Positions 17,319 to 27,669 are shown, counted from the stretch's first letter. The stretch: DNA of 64,000 bases from Pseudoleptotrichia goodfellowii (GCF_007990505.1 NZ_AP019822.1:1612001-1676000); one strand, 5' to 3'. Program-made: numbers and translations. The notes: generated from the sequence alone by a model not told the origin.

Positions 17319-18017
17319 CTATTTACTCATTTCAGCCAGTATTATTCCTCCTGCAACAGATACATTCAGCGAGTTTATTTGCCCTTTTAAATGTATTTTT
17401 AGTGTTTTATCACAATGTTCTCTTACTTTTTTTCTCATTCCGTTTCCTTCACTTCCCAAAACAAGACACACTTTCTTAGGATAACTTTCCTCATAATAAA
17501 GATTTTCTCCGTCTGCTTCCGCTCCATAGACTTTATATCCGTACTTTTTAAATTTGTCTATTGTATCGGAAATATTTGTAACTTTTATAATATCTACATG
17601 TTCTATTGCTCCTGTAGATGATTTTACTACGGTTTCTGTTACTTTTACATTGTTTCTGTCCTGTATTACAATTCCGTCTACTCCGAAACACTCGGCACTT
17701 CTTATTATCGCTCCGAAATTTCTCGGATCCTGTATTTGATCCAAAATTACTACTATGGACTTATCTTTTGCCAATACTTTTTCAAAAAATTCAGTTAATT
17801 CCAAATAATAGTCAAATTCAGAAACCAATGCAACTACACCTTGAGAATTTTCCGTTCTTCTGTCTGTATAAAATATTTTTATATTTCTTTTACTCGCAAG
17901 ATTCAGTATTTCTTTTATCGTATCTTTTTTAATTCCTTTATACACTTCTATTTTTTCAATATTTTTATCCGATTTCAAAACTTCCATTACCGGATTTATT
18001 CCTATTATTTTTTCCAT
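17319..18017 (-). CDS. rlmB: 23S rRNA/tRNA 2'-O-methyltransferase, TrmH/RlmB family
   Basis: A SPOUT-class methyltransferase. It has an N-terminal L30e-like RNA-binding domain (about residues 1-75, beginning MEKIIGINPVMEVLKS) and a C-terminal knotted domain with VVILDQIQDPRNFGAIIRSA, LGSEGNGMRKKV and INSLNVSVAGGIIL (motifs 1-3). The frame extends to 18053, but ATG 18015-18017 lies 7 nt after GGGAG and fits family length (232 aa). RlmB methylates G2251 of 23S rRNA; a tRNA target cannot be excluded. It is followed immediately by a broken GNAT gene. Confidence 0.92.
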   Translation of the reverse strand: MEKIIGINPVMEVLKSDKNIEKIEVYKGIKKDTIKEILNLASKRNIKIFYTDRRTENSQGVVALVSEFDYYLELTEFFEKVLAKDKSIVVILDQIQDPRNFGAIIRSAECFGVDGIVIQDRNNVKVTETVVKSSTGAIEHVDIIKVTNISDTIDKFKKYGYKVYGAEADGENLYYEESYPKKVCLVLGSEGNGMRKKVREHCDKTLKIHLKGQINSLNVSVAGGIILAEMSK

Positions 18018-18122
18018 CATATTTCTCCCTGCTTTTTCTTTATTATAATTCATTTCCTACTTTTTTTCTACTATATTTTTAAATACTTAAAAAGGGCATA
18101 TATTTCACCACCCTTACTTTGT

Positions 18123-19055
18123 TTATATAATTATTTCCCCCATTTTCTCCAATTCTTTTATCAGCAACTCTTTATCAATCTCCGGACCTATGAAAACAAC
18201 ACTGTTTTCAGCTTCTTCCTGAGAAAAATACATACTGTAGTTTTTATCGACCAAATCAAAATGTATATTATAATCAGGAGTTTTAAAAACACCTTTTCCC
18301 CTGTTTATTTCACCGTAATAATTAAATATTATTTTATCAAGAAAAAACAATGCCGCTCTCATATCTCTTATATGTGCATCTCTAAAAGTAACATTTTTCA
18401 TTTTACTTTTTACAATTTTTATCTCATCAGAATCAGGTTTTATAAGCTCTCCGCTGAACAATCCGTTCCAATAATCAGTATCAGCTTTATGATAATCCCC
18501 TATGTAAATATTTGCAGTATTATTTATCGTTTTTATATCATCAGCTATTAATTTCAGTTCATCATCGGACAAATTTTCTATTTTTGACAGCTGAATATGG
18601 GTAGATACACTTATCTGATCCAAAAATACTTCAGCATATTTACTTTTATATTTAAAATATGTCTGAGCATCAATTACAGTAATCGGAGCAAGTAATTCTA
18701 TTCTTTCGTATCCGATTTTTTTCACATTATTCAGTATATTGCTCAACAATGCTATTCCTGAAGGCTCGACAATAAGAAAGTCAGGATTTAAAGTATTATC
18801 AATTACTAAAAGCGATGACATAAAATCGGCTTTTGTACTGCAACAGGCACATCCACTGGATAATTCCCAAACATTTATCTCTTCATTTTCAGTTTTGTCC
18901 TGATTTACCGACTTTTTCAATATTTCTCCGTCTATGTTCACATCTCCGAACTCATTTTCAAAAATGACATATTCTCTGTTTGTAGCTTTTATCATCTGTT
19001 TTATAAATGTCGTTTTTCCGGCTCCCAGAAAACCTGAAATTACAAGTACTTTCAT
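18123..19055 (-). CDS. CobW/COG0523-family GTPase (metal chaperone)
   Basis: A 311-residue G3E GTPase. It has Walker A VISGFLGAGKTTF at residues 5-17, ENEFGDVNIDGE switch region, the metal-binding ELSSGCACC (CxCC) motif, and VEPSGIA. The C-terminal domain is short. COG0523 proteins deliver zinc, cobalt or iron to client enzymes; which metal is used here is unknown. The frame continues upstream to 19187, but ATG 19053-19055 follows GGAG and starts the domain directly, while the extension covers a terminator hairpin. The nearest gene is a zinc-type alcohol dehydrogenase, which may be coincidental. Confidence 0.88.
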   Translation of the reverse strand: MKVLVISGFLGAGKTTFIKQMIKATNREYVIFENEFGDVNIDGEILKKSVNQDKTENEEINVWELSSGCACCSTKADFMSSLLVIDNTLNPDFLIVEPSGIALLSNILNNVKKIGYERIELLAPITVIDAQTYFKYKSKYAEVFLDQISVSTHIQLSKIENLSDDELKLIADDIKTINNTANIYIGDYHKADTDYWNGLFSGELIKPDSDEIKIVKSKMKNVTFRDAHIRDMRAALFFLDKIIFNYYGEINRGKGVFKTPDYNIHFDLVDKNYSMYFSQEEAENSVVFIGPEIDKELLIKELEKMGEIII

Positions 19056-19104
19056 ATTTTTCTCCGTTAATATAAGTGGTATTTTTTTAATAAAATAATA
19101 TTTT

Positions 19105-19162
19105 AAAAAACTCCCGTTACTGCAGTTTTGGCTTCTACGACTACTACGATAAAACGGGAGTT
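19105..19162 (-). terminator. Intrinsic terminator behind the alcohol dehydrogenase gene
   Basis: AACTCCCGTT pairs with AACGGGAGTT (stem arms 19108-19117 and 19153-19162) across a 35-nt loop, followed on the minus strand by TTTTTT. It is one of three CCCGTT/CGGGAG-type long-loop terminators in the window. Confidence 0.75.
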
Positions 19163-19239
19163 CGGGATTAATATTATTTCCCGCCATAATAATTATAAAA
19201 TTATAATCTGTCGAAATACAATCCCTTATTTAAAAACTA

Positions 19240-20328
19240 TTATTCATTTACTCTTTGTGATGTCATATAAACAACAGGTTTGATTACTCCGTCCGCTTTA
19301 GTTCTCATTAATTCCAATGCTTTTTCTACATTTTCAAATCCGTCGAATCTGTGAGTAATCATTAATCCCGGATCCAATTTACCGAATTCGATTAATCTTG
19401 CAAGTTTTTCAAGTCTTAATCTTCCGCCCGGCATTAATCCTCCGTGAATAAATTTATGTCCCATTCCTGCTCCCCATTCCACTCTCGGAACCTGAATGTA
19501 TTCTCCGCTTCCCAAATAGTTCACATTTCCTAATCTTCCCCCCGGTTTTAGGATTTTCATTGCTGTTTCAAATAATCTTTGATCTCCTCCGGCAATAATA
19601 ACTTTATCTACACCTTTTCCATCTGTCAATTCCATAATCTGATCTTCTGTAGGTGCTTTTTTAAAGTCTATAATATCAGTTGCTCCGTAGGCTTTTGCAA
19701 TAGGAATTACCTGTTCTCTTGAATCTACCGCAAATATTCTTCCTGCACCTTTCAATGCCGCTCCTGCAACTCCCATAAGTCCGACAGGACCTAATCCGAA
19801 TACTGCAACAACATCTCCGAACTGAACATCAGCCAATTCCGCAGCATGAAATCCTGTAGGCACCATATCACTAAGCATGCAGGCTACACCGTAATCCATT
19901 CCTTTAGGTATCAATGCCAAGTTTCCGTCAGCATCATTTACATGAAAATATTCTCCGAACATTCCGTCTTTAACATTTGAGAATTTCCATCCTGCCAACA
20001 TTCCTCCCGAATGCATTGAATATCCTGCCTGAGCTTCAACAGAATTCCAGTCGGGAGTTATAGCCGTAACCAAAACTCTGTCTCCAGGTTTAAAGTCTTT
20101 AACCAACTCTCCCACTTCAACTACTTCTCCGCAACCTTCATGTCCCAATACCATATCAAAACGTTCTCCGACTCCGCCTTCATATACTGTGTGAATATCG
20201 GATGTACAAGGAGCCAATGCCAAAGGTTTTATAATTGCATCCAACGGACCGCACGCAGGTCTGTCTTTTTCAATCCACCCTACTTCTCCTATTTTTTTCA
20301 TTACGAACGCTTTCATCTTCTCTGCCAT
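19240..20328 (-). CDS. Zinc-dependent secondary alcohol dehydrogenase (Thermoanaerobacter/Clostridium ADH type)
   Basis: A medium-chain dehydrogenase/reductase of 362 aa (MAEKMKAFVMKKIG), very similar in layout to NADP-dependent secondary ADHs that interconvert ketones and secondary alcohols. Catalytic zinc ligands are in APCTSDIHT (Cys), GHEGCGE (His, Glu) and HVNDADGN (Asp); the structural-zinc four-Cys loop is absent, as in that subfamily. The cofactor motif is VFGLGPVGLMG, and a Ser follows in VDSRE. The frame extends to 20418, but ATG 20326-20328 with AGGAGG upstream is the clear start. It is monocistronic, with its own promoter and terminator. Confidence 0.92.
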   Translation of the reverse strand: MAEKMKAFVMKKIGEVGWIEKDRPACGPLDAIIKPLALAPCTSDIHTVYEGGVGERFDMVLGHEGCGEVVEVGELVKDFKPGDRVLVTAITPDWNSVEAQAGYSMHSGGMLAGWKFSNVKDGMFGEYFHVNDADGNLALIPKGMDYGVACMLSDMVPTGFHAAELADVQFGDVVAVFGLGPVGLMGVAGAALKGAGRIFAVDSREQVIPIAKAYGATDIIDFKKAPTEDQIMELTDGKGVDKVIIAGGDQRLFETAMKILKPGGRLGNVNYLGSGEYIQVPRVEWGAGMGHKFIHGGLMPGGRLRLEKLARLIEFGKLDPGLMITHRFDGFENVEKALELMRTKADGVIKPVVYMTSQRVNE

Positions 20329-20385
20329 AGTCAATCCTCCTAATAAATTATTTGAATGTATGAACATTTTTGTTTTCTTATTTGA

Positions 20386-20413
20386 AGTATACCTCATTTT
20401 TTTAATAAAGCAA
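20386..20413 (-). promoter_or_regulatory. Promoter of the secondary alcohol dehydrogenase gene
   Basis: Minus strand TTGCTT (20408-20413), 16 nt, TATACT (20386-20391), about 58 nt before the ATG. The rest of the 20329-20695 gap is extremely AT-rich and holds the divergent nuclease promoter; TATAAT at 20655-20660 on the plus strand is its likely -10 box. Confidence 0.6.
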
Positions 20414-20695
20414 GTCAAAATGTTTAATTTTTATAAATTACTTTAATCACTTTATTATTAATAATAGTTATTTTATTAACTTAGTTATTTTTATATTTTT
20501 TTGTTTATTATTTTAATTTTCTCGGTTTTATGTTCTGATTTTTGTTATTTATAATCCTAATAATAAGGTTTACAGAACAATTTAAAGTGTTAATTTTTAT
20601 GTTTATAAATCAAAATTTAATTATTAATTATTATAAAAAATTATATTTTCGGGATATAATATATAAGATAAAAAATCAAGGAGATGATGAATCAA

Positions 20696-22492
20696 ATGAA
20701 AAGAAAAATTATATTCTTAACTTTGTTTACTATTTTAGCCGGAGTTTCTCTTGGAGAAACGATTTCCGAAATACAGGGAGATAATATGTATTCGACTATG
20801 GAAAATAAGAGAGTTACAAAAGTGGAAGGTGTAGTAACTGCCGTGAAAAAAAGTAAAGACAACAACGGATTTTTTATACAGTCCCGAAAACCTGATAAAG
20901 ATGACAGAACTTCTGAAGGAATTTATATTGAAAACAAAACCGATGTTGAAGTAAAAAGAGGTGATTTAGTGAGACTGGAAGGAGAGGTAAAAGAAATATA
21001 TTTCGGTAAAATCGACAAATCCCAACCTGCTACGACTTCCATACAAGCTGATAAAATCAAAGTTTTAAAAGAAAATGTCAAAGTTACTCCTGTTATTCTT
21101 ACAGGAAAAGAAATTCCCAAAACTGTAAGAAACGGCAATAATCCTGTACTTGACATAAAAAATAATGCTATGGATTATTATGAATCACTGGAAGGAACTT
21201 TAGTAAAAATTAAAGATCCTGTAATAACAGGATTTAAAGAAAAATACGGAGATATAACAGTTGTTCCGAGTAACGGAATGTATGCTGAAACAAGAAGTAT
21301 TAACGGAGGAGTTGTATATAATAATTATGAAAAAGAACAGACTCAAAGAATAACAATAAATACAACCTCATGGAACTTAGTTGAAAACGGAAAATTTAAA
21401 AATAATCTGACTCCTAATCCCGGAGATAAATTTAACGGAGATATAGAAGGTGTTATTTATTTTGAAAACAGTGAATACAGACTGTATCCTGTATCGGCTT
21501 TTCCGGGAATAACAGATGGAAAAACTGCAAGAGAAACAAATAAATACAAATATGACAAAGAAATGCTGAATGTTGTTTCTTATAATATCGAAAATTTTTC
21601 TCATGTTGACGGTCCCGAAAGAGTAAAAGAACTGGCAAATCAGGTTGCAACAGTGCTTCAAACTCCTGATATACTAGGTTTAATAGAAGTCGGAGATGAC
21701 GACGGTCAGAAAAAAAGCGAAGTCGTAACTGCCAAAAATAATGTAGAAGCTATTGTAAATGCAATAAAAGAAAAAACGGGCATAGATTACGGATATATGA
21801 CTGTAAATCCTACTGACGGAAAAGACGGAGGATGGCCTGAAATGCACATCCGTAATGTAATATTATACAGAAAAGACAGAGTAAAACCTGTTAAATTCAA
21901 TCAGGGAAATTCTCAAAAAGATACGGAAGTTGTAAAAAAAGGAAATAAAGTCCAACTCACATACAATCCTGGAAGAATAGGAAACAATGATGAAATATGG
22001 ACTGATGTCAGAAAACCTGTAATTGCACAATTTGAGTTTAAAGGACAAAATCTGTTTGTATTGGCAAACCATTTAAAATCAAAAAGATTTGACGAGAAAA
22101 TTTACGGAACTTCCCATCCTGTAATTAGAAAATCCGAAGAAGTGAGAAATCCTCAGGGAAAACAGATTAACAATTTTGTAAAAAGTATCTTGAATAACGA
22201 TCCGAAAGCTACTGTAATAGTTCTCGGAGATATGAATGATTTTGAATTTTCTCAAACAATAAAAAACATAAACGGCGATGAATTGATAGACACTATATCC
22301 GAATTGCCCGTGAATGAAAGATATTCTTACGTTTATCAGGGAGCTTCCCAAACACTTGACAATATTATGATTAACAAAAAATACAAAGGTCAGGTCAATG
22401 TAGATGTTATAAGAATAAACTCGGAATTTACGATAGATCAGGGTTCATTCAGCGATCACGATCCTGTATTTATACAATTTAAAATTCAATAA
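20696..22492 (+). CDS. Secreted endonuclease/exonuclease/phosphatase-family nuclease (ExeM-like)
   Basis: About 598 aa with a signal peptide (MKRKIIFLTLFTILAGVSLG). An N-terminal OB-fold region (about 20-270) is followed by an EEP nuclease domain: VVSYNIENF, LIEVGDDDG, RNVILYRKDRV, LANHLKSK, VIVLGDMNDFEFS and FSDHDPVFI, the ordered metal-binding and catalytic motifs of DNase I-like enzymes. The layout matches extracellular nucleases such as ExeM and NucH, which degrade external DNA. Three in-frame ATGs (20684, 20687, 20696) follow AAGGAG; the third starts the signal peptide cleanly, but the exact start is uncertain. It is a single gene with its own terminator. Confidence 0.88.
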   Translation: MKRKIIFLTLFTILAGVSLGETISEIQGDNMYSTMENKRVTKVEGVVTAVKKSKDNNGFFIQSRKPDKDDRTSEGIYIENKTDVEVKRGDLVRLEGEVKEIYFGKIDKSQPATTSIQADKIKVLKENVKVTPVILTGKEIPKTVRNGNNPVLDIKNNAMDYYESLEGTLVKIKDPVITGFKEKYGDITVVPSNGMYAETRSINGGVVYNNYEKEQTQRITINTTSWNLVENGKFKNNLTPNPGDKFNGDIEGVIYFENSEYRLYPVSAFPGITDGKTARETNKYKYDKEMLNVVSYNIENFSHVDGPERVKELANQVATVLQTPDILGLIEVGDDDGQKKSEVVTAKNNVEAIVNAIKEKTGIDYGYMTVNPTDGKDGGWPEMHIRNVILYRKDRVKPVKFNQGNSQKDTEVVKKGNKVQLTYNPGRIGNNDEIWTDVRKPVIAQFEFKGQNLFVLANHLKSKRFDEKIYGTSHPVIRKSEEVRNPQGKQINNFVKSILNNDPKATVIVLGDMNDFEFSQTIKNINGDELIDTISELPVNERYSYVYQGASQTLDNIMINKKYKGQVNVDVIRINSEFTIDQGSFSDHDPVFIQFKIQ

Positions 22493-22503
22493 ATATTATA
22501 AAA

Positions 22504-22546
22504 GAGGGCTTACTGAAACAATGTTTTAGTTGCCCTCATTTTTTTA
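22504..22546. terminator. Terminator between convergent nuclease and murA genes
   Basis: GAGGGC (22504-22509) pairs with GCCCTC (22532-22537), with an inner ACTGAAACA/TGTTTTAGT stem, followed by a T-run to 22546. A-rich sequence precedes it on the plus strand, so it can work in both directions. Confidence 0.85.
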
Positions 22547-22626
22547 TCCGAATTTTTAAAAATTGACTAAATAAATAGCCGATTTTCATAAGCTTTATCT
22601 ATTCGATAAAATTTCTAATTTCTTTC

Positions 22627-23895
22627 CTATATATCCAACTTAACTCTCTCAATTTTTGCACCTACTGCATTAAGTTTTTCTTCAAGTTTGTCATATCCTC
22701 TGTCTATATGATATACTCTGTTTACAGTAGTTTCTCCGTCTGCTGCAAGTCCCGCAAGTACAAGTGCCGCTCCCGCTCTCAAATCAGAAGACATAACTTC
22801 CGCTCCTGTTAAAGGTAAGCCTCCGTTGATTACAGCTACTCCGTGTCTTATACTTATATCGGCTCCCATTCTATTAAACTCAGGCACATGCATAAATCTG
22901 TTTTCAAACACAGTTTCTTCCATTGAGCTTACTCCGTTTACCAATGTCTGCAACAACATCATTTGAGGCTGCATATCCGTAGGAAATCCCGGATGAGGCA
23001 TTGTTCTTATTTTTGAAGGTTTCAATTCTTTTAAATTACCCGTTACAGTCAAAACATTTCCGTTATACTCGAATTTTACACCCATAGCTTCCAATTCGGA
23101 TCTGAATACTCCCAAATCTTCAAGATTTATATTTTCAATTTTCAAATCTCCTTCGGTAATAAGTGAAGCTATAACATATGTTCCCGCTTCAATTCTATCA
23201 GGCATTATGGAATATTCCACTCCGTGAAGATCATCTACTCCTTCTATTTCAATATTCGGTGTTCCAAGCCCGTTTATTTTCGCTCCCATCTTGATTAAAA
23301 AGTTCCCTAAATCAATAATCTCAGGCTCTCTTGCAGCATTTGAAATCACAGTTTTTCCCGGAATTTTAACTGCTGCCATCATTAAGTTTTGTGTTGCTCC
23401 TACGCTCGGAAAAGTCAAAGGTATTTCCGCACCTTTTAATTTATCGGATTTTGCATGAATATATCCGTGAACTCTTGTTATTTCAGCTCCTAAAGCTTCA
23501 AATCCTTTCAAATGAAGATCTACAGGTCTTGAACCTATCGCACATCCTCCCGGAAGTGAAACTACAGACTCTTCAAGATTTGCAATCATAGGTCCCATCA
23601 CTAAAAAAGAAGCTCTCATCTGTTTTACTATTTCATAACTTGCTTCATTTCTCTTAAATCCGTTATTTATTATTTTATAAGTTGTTTCATCAACTTTTTC
23701 AGTTTTCATTCCCAAATCTTCCAAAAGTTTCATTAATATTCTGATATCTCTAAGATTAGGAACATTTTTTAAAGTATATTCTCCTCTTGCTACCAATGTA
23801 GCTATTATTATCGGAAGAGCTGCATTTTTAGCTCCACTGACTTTTATCGTTCCGTTTAAAGGTGTTTTTCCTTTGATTTTAAATCCGTCAACCAC
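22627..23895 (-). CDS. murA: UDP-N-acetylglucosamine 1-carboxyvinyltransferase
   Basis: A 422-residue cytoplasmic enzyme for the first committed step of peptidoglycan synthesis, transferring enolpyruvate from PEP to UDP-GlcNAc. The [13 protein letters not shown] motif, the catalytic cysteine in [13 protein letters not shown] (target of fosfomycin), [13 protein letters not shown] and [13 protein letters not shown] are all present. Its start overlaps the stop of the DUF1694 gene by 8 nt, suggesting translational coupling. Confidence 0.98.
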   Translation of the reverse strand: MVDGFKIKGKTPLNGTIKVSGAKNAALPIIIATLVARGEYTLKNVPNLRDIRILMKLLEDLGMKTEKVDETTYKIINNGFKRNEASYEIVKQMRASFLVMGPMIANLEESVVSLPGGCAIGSRPVDLHLKGFEALGAEITRVHGYIHAKSDKLKGAEIPLTFPSVGATQNLMMAAVKIPGKTVISNAAREPEIIDLGNFLIKMGAKINGLGTPNIEIEGVDDLHGVEYSIMPDRIEAGTYVIASLITEGDLKIENINLEDLGVFRSELEAMGVKFEYNGNVLTVTGNLKELKPSKIRTMPHPGFPTDMQPQMMLLQTLVNGVSSMEETVFENRFMHVPEFNRMGADISIRHGVAVINGGLPLTGAEVMSSDLRAGAALVLAGLAADGETTVNRVYHIDRGYDKLEEKLNAVGAKIERVKLDI

Positions 23896-24490
23896 GTTTC
23901 TTTCCTCCTAATTTTTCGCAAATCGGACATCTCGTTCCGAGAAGAGAGTCCATAAATCCTATTTCTTTATAACTGTGTTCATATTCAGGTAACTCGTTTT
24001 TTATTATTTCTCTGTGAAATTCGCATATTTTACTGCCTATGGATTTATAATAAATCGGCGGCAAATTTTTTTCTTTAAATTTTTCCTCTTTAGTCTTTAC
24101 AACCGGATTTTCAAGCGGCTCACTCAAAGCATCGTCAGAAGCTACTACAAGACCTATTTCTCCTGTATATAACAGACTGTCTATCATTTTATAAGGTATA
24201 TTTTTACTTTTAGCAAGATTTATATATTTTTTTATATCATTAAAATCCATTTCCCTTGAAATAATCATTTTTTTAGCTTCTTTACTTTCCAAAGCTTTTT
24301 CTATTTCAGGATAAATTCCTTTTTCCTTCACCTGTTCTCTTGTCAAAGCAGCCAATACTCTTTCTTTAAACTCTCCCAAAAATATATTTTTTTCGAGTTT
24401 TATTTCTCTTACTCTGTCTTTGAAATTCTCAATATTTTTCATCAACTCTGCTTTTGACTCATTACCATTACTTTTCATTTTTTTCTCCAT
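23888..24490 (-). CDS. DUF1694/YueI-like protein with C-terminal CxxC motif
   Basis: A 200-residue soluble protein. The middle (about residues 45-120) matches the YueI/DUF1694 pattern: [30 protein letters not shown], and [17 protein letters not shown] with [10 protein letters not shown], an L7Ae-like alpha/beta fold. Beyond it is an extra C-terminal region with CEFHRE and RCPICEK that could bind metal. The family has no established function. It is placed upstream of and overlapping murA, 90 nt after a small membrane-protein gene. Confidence 0.8.
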   Translation of the reverse strand: MEKKMKSNGNESKAELMKNIENFKDRVREIKLEKNIFLGEFKERVLAALTREQVKEKGIYPEIEKALESKEAKKMIISREMDFNDIKKYINLAKSKNIPYKMIDSLLYTGEIGLVVASDDALSEPLENPVVKTKEEKFKEKNLPPIYYKSIGSKICEFHREIIKNELPEYEHSYKEIGFMDSLLGTRCPICEKLGGKKRG

Positions 24491-24580
24491 TCACACTAGG
24501 CATTTTACCATAAAATCCGAATTTTTTAAATAAAAATTTTTATTATCCGAATTTTTTATTTTTGATAAAATTTTTTAATA

Positions 24581-24991
24581 TTACAACAATACAAACATAG
24601 AAATAAATATTATTTTAAGTATCGTGTAAAACCCTGAAAATCCGAGTATTTTAGGCAATTCATTTCTTCCTTCGTCTTTCATTATAAGGTAGATTAAAAT
24701 TGCCATTGCCACAAAATATATTAATATGGAAAAAAGACTGAATGACTCTCTCAGCAGATAAATCAAATCAAGCAACATAAAAATATATATTTTAAAAGTT
24801 GTTCTTTTACTTACAAAATAGAGATTTATGAGGTTAAAATTTAAGTATAAATAAAGTAGAATCAATATTAACATTCCCGAATAGACACCTATTATATGCA
24901 TCTTCATGAGAAGAAATATACTTCCCCACAGAACGATCAATATCGTCAGCATTATATTTTTTTTATTTTCTTCTTTTTTTTGTGCAGCCAT
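24581..24991 (-). CDS. Small integral membrane protein, hypothetical
   Basis: A 136-residue protein with a short charged N-terminus (MAAQKKEENKK) and about five hydrophobic segments, near residues 13-32, 36-57, 66-84, 86-104 and 115-135. No recognised motif. It starts after GGAGG in the gap behind the recombinase gene and may be co-transcribed with recN, xer and murA. The function is unknown. Confidence 0.7.
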   Translation of the reverse strand: MAAQKKEENKKNIMLTILIVLWGSIFLLMKMHIIGVYSGMLILILLYLYLNFNLINLYFVSKRTTFKIYIFMLLDLIYLLRESFSLFSILIYFVAMAILIYLIMKDEGRNELPKILGFSGFYTILKIIFISMFVLL

Positions 24992-25023
24992 TTTTCCTCC
25001 TGACCGTTTATATCAATGATTTT

Positions 25024-25971
25024 TTATTCATCTCCGATTTTAATTTTATTGTAAATCCTTTTCAAATCGGACTTTTCTACATGTGTATATATTTCTGTAG
25101 TGCTTATATTTGCATGTCCTAATATTTCCTGAACAATTCTTATATCGGCTCCGTTACTCAAAAGAACTGTCGCAACCGAATGTCTGAATATATGGGGATA
25201 TACATTTTTCTCTATTCCTGCATCTTTTGCAGTTTTTTTTAATCTTTTCCAGAAATTTTCCCTTCTCGTATCGGAAAAAAGTTTAAAAGAATTTTCACTT
25301 CCTTTAAGTTTAGGTCTGTAATTGGATATATAGTCTTTTATTTCATTTTCCAGACTCTCATAAATAGGTACTATCCTATATTTAGAACCTTTTCCCAAAA
25401 CTTTTATAAACTCATATCCCTGATTTTCTACATCTTTTATGTTCAAATTGAGTATTTCCGAAACCCTTGCCCCTGTCGCAATCAGAAATTTTATAATAAG
25501 TCTGTCCCTCATTCCTTCAGGAGTATGTCCAATATTATCTATAATAGTTTTCACTTCTTTCAGATTCAGAACTTCAGGAAGTCTTTTCTCTCTTTTCAGA
25601 CTTTTTATCATTCCTGTCGGATCTTCTTTCACCATTTTATTTAAATAACAGAATTTGTAAAAAGTCCTTATCGAAGCTATTTTTCTAAGTACCGAATTCC
25701 TTTTCAGTTCTCTGCTTATTTCTTCAATATACTCATAAATATCTTCTTCCTTTATGTCTGTTGCCGATTTTTGAATATAATCAAAAAATATTTTCAGATC
25801 TCTTTCGTATCCTGCAACAGTATTTTTCGAGCTTCCTTTTTCAAAAGAAAGATAATCAGAAAACTCTTTTATAAACAGATTATTTTCTCTTTCAATTTTA
25901 CTTTCTTTCTCATTTTCTTTCTTATTTTTTTTTTCAATTTCTTCAACGATTATTTTATTGTTATTTTCCAT
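25024..25971 (-). CDS. Tyrosine recombinase, XerC/XerD type
   Basis: A 315-residue site-specific recombinase. The first about 30 residues are a Lys/Glu-rich extension. A SAM-like core-binding domain follows (FSDYLSFEKGSSKNTVAGY), then the catalytic domain with Arg in ATGARVSEILNL, HIFRHSVATVLLS, LGHANISTTEIYTHV (His and nucleophilic Tyr). It resembles chromosome-dimer resolvases rather than phage integrases, and sits in a housekeeping operon: its ATG overlaps the recN stop (TAATG). XerC versus XerD cannot be told from one copy. Confidence 0.9.
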   Translation of the reverse strand: MENNNKIIVEEIEKKNKKENEKESKIERENNLFIKEFSDYLSFEKGSSKNTVAGYERDLKIFFDYIQKSATDIKEEDIYEYIEEISRELKRNSVLRKIASIRTFYKFCYLNKMVKEDPTGMIKSLKREKRLPEVLNLKEVKTIIDNIGHTPEGMRDRLIIKFLIATGARVSEILNLNIKDVENQGYEFIKVLGKGSKYRIVPIYESLENEIKDYISNYRPKLKGSENSFKLFSDTRRENFWKRLKKTAKDAGIEKNVYPHIFRHSVATVLLSNGADIRIVQEILGHANISTTEIYTHVEKSDLKRIYNKIKIGDE

Positions 25972-27629
25972 TACAACCCCATAATTTCTTTAGCGTGAAC
26001 AATAGATGCTTCGGTTATATTATCTCCGGATATTATTCTCGCTATTTCTCTTATACGTTCTTCGGTATTCAGTTCTCTGACTTTCGTTTCAGTCAGATTA
26101 TTTTCGATTTCTTTTTTTATGAAAAATTGCTGCTCTGCTTTGGCTGCAATTTGCGGCGAATGAGTAACACAGATTACCTGAACATTTGCCGACAGTTCTT
26201 TCAGTTTTTCTGCTACTTTTCTCACTGTTTCCCCTGAAATTCCCGTATCAATCTCGTCAAATATCAATACCGATATATTGTCGACTTTTGAAAATACTGT
26301 TTTTAATGCAAGCATTATACGGGAAACTTCTCCTCCTGAAGCTATTTTGGATAATGGCTTGAAACTTTCTCCCGGATTGGTTGTCATCATAAATTCCGCA
26401 TCATCTTTTCCTTTAGGACTTATAGCGGATTTCTCACTAAATTCCACTTTAAACTGTGCATTTCCCATATTAAGATCTTTTAACTGAGTATCTATAGTGC
26501 TTTCCATTTTTTTCGCAATATTTTTTCTCAATTTACTTAACTTTTCACAATCTTTATAATATTCTTCGATTTTTTCTCTTTTTTGTTTTTTAAGTTCTTC
26601 CAATTCATTATTTTCAAAACTTATAAAAGCAAGTTTTTTCTGAATCTCATCTCTATAAGAAAGAATTTCTTCAATCGTAGAACCGTATTTTAATTTCAAT
26701 TTATTTATCTCGTCTATTCTGTGAACAACGGCTTCCAATCTCATATCATCCGTCTTTGTTTCCTGGGAAAAAGCCTCGATAGAATAAGATATATCTTCCA
26801 CATCATATACTATACTCTCTATTTTTTCTTTTAATTCCGAATATGTTTCTGATATACCCGATAATTGTTCAAGATTTTTTCTCACTCTGCCTAAAGAGTT
26901 TAAAACTGAATATTCCCCGTCTTTCAGGCTTTGAAGAGAATTCCCCAGTTTTTCACCTATTTTTCCTGAATTAAACAATATTTTATATTCTTCTTCCAGT
27001 TCATTATCTTCATTTTCTTTTAAGTCAAGATTATTTATTTCATTGACTTGAAATTCAAATATATCCTTTTTTTCGATTATTTTTGATTTTTCTGCTTCCA
27101 TTTCGGATATTTTTTCATTTAAACTTTTTAACCCCATTACGTTTTTTCTTATTTTTTTATATAATTCTATTCCGTCTTTATCCAAAAATTTATCAAGCAG
27201 ATTCAAATGGTAACTTTTATTCAATAAATACTGATGTTCATGCTGTCCTACCAAATCCAGCACATTTCCCATAAGTTCCTTTAATTTGGTAACAGTTATT
27301 CTCATTCCGTTCACTGTTACTTTGGACTTTGAGTTTCTGTCAAAATATCTTGAAATTATAAGTTCATTATCTTCTATTTCAAATCCTAATTTATTAAGCC
27401 TTTTAATCTGATTTTCATTCAAATCAAAAACACCTTCTGCAAAAAGGCTTTCTTCTCCTGTTCTTATCATCTCGGCTTGATTTCTTTCTCCTATAAGAAG
27501 AGAGATTCCGTCCAGTATTATTGACTTCCCGGCTCCTGTTTCTCCTGTCAGAGTAATCATATTACTGTTAAATTCCAAATCCATATTTTTTATTATTGCC
27601 AAATTATTTAATCTTAACTCTCTCAGCAT
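25971..27629 (-). CDS. recN: DNA repair protein RecN
   Basis: An SMC-like ATPase that helps repair double-strand breaks. Walker A is LTGETGAGKSIILDGISLLIG near the N-terminus; two coiled-coil arms flank residues about 150-370; signature ASGGEVSRIMLALK and Walker B VLIFDEIDTGISG follow, ending with VTHSPQIAAKA. The frame reaches a GTG at 27644, but that overlaps the ribosome site GAGAGGA; ATG 27627-27629 (MLRELRLNNLAI, 552 aa) is the family start. It is coupled to the recombinase gene by a TAATG overlap and follows nadK by 41 nt. Confidence 0.96.
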   Translation of the reverse strand: MLRELRLNNLAIIKNMDLEFNSNMITLTGETGAGKSIILDGISLLIGERNQAEMIRTGEESLFAEGVFDLNENQIKRLNKLGFEIEDNELIISRYFDRNSKSKVTVNGMRITVTKLKELMGNVLDLVGQHEHQYLLNKSYHLNLLDKFLDKDGIELYKKIRKNVMGLKSLNEKISEMEAEKSKIIEKKDIFEFQVNEINNLDLKENEDNELEEEYKILFNSGKIGEKLGNSLQSLKDGEYSVLNSLGRVRKNLEQLSGISETYSELKEKIESIVYDVEDISYSIEAFSQETKTDDMRLEAVVHRIDEINKLKLKYGSTIEEILSYRDEIQKKLAFISFENNELEELKKQKREKIEEYYKDCEKLSKLRKNIAKKMESTIDTQLKDLNMGNAQFKVEFSEKSAISPKGKDDAEFMMTTNPGESFKPLSKIASGGEVSRIMLALKTVFSKVDNISVLIFDEIDTGISGETVRKVAEKLKELSANVQVICVTHSPQIAAKAEQQFFIKKEIENNLTETKVRELNTEERIREIARIISGDNITEASIVHAKEIMGL

Positions 27630-27669
27630 TTCAAATCCTCTCACCTTATTTTTTAAATTCCCCTTATTT

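Noticed and set aside
17841-18551. Plus-strand ORF of 236 codons over rlmB and the CobW gene
   Set aside because: Low-complexity F/I/Y-rich shadow of two minus-strand enzymes with clear motifs.
25024-25971. Prophage integrase and attachment site
   Set aside because: The recombinase is XerC/D-like, embedded in a recN-murA housekeeping run, with no phage genes or att repeats nearby.
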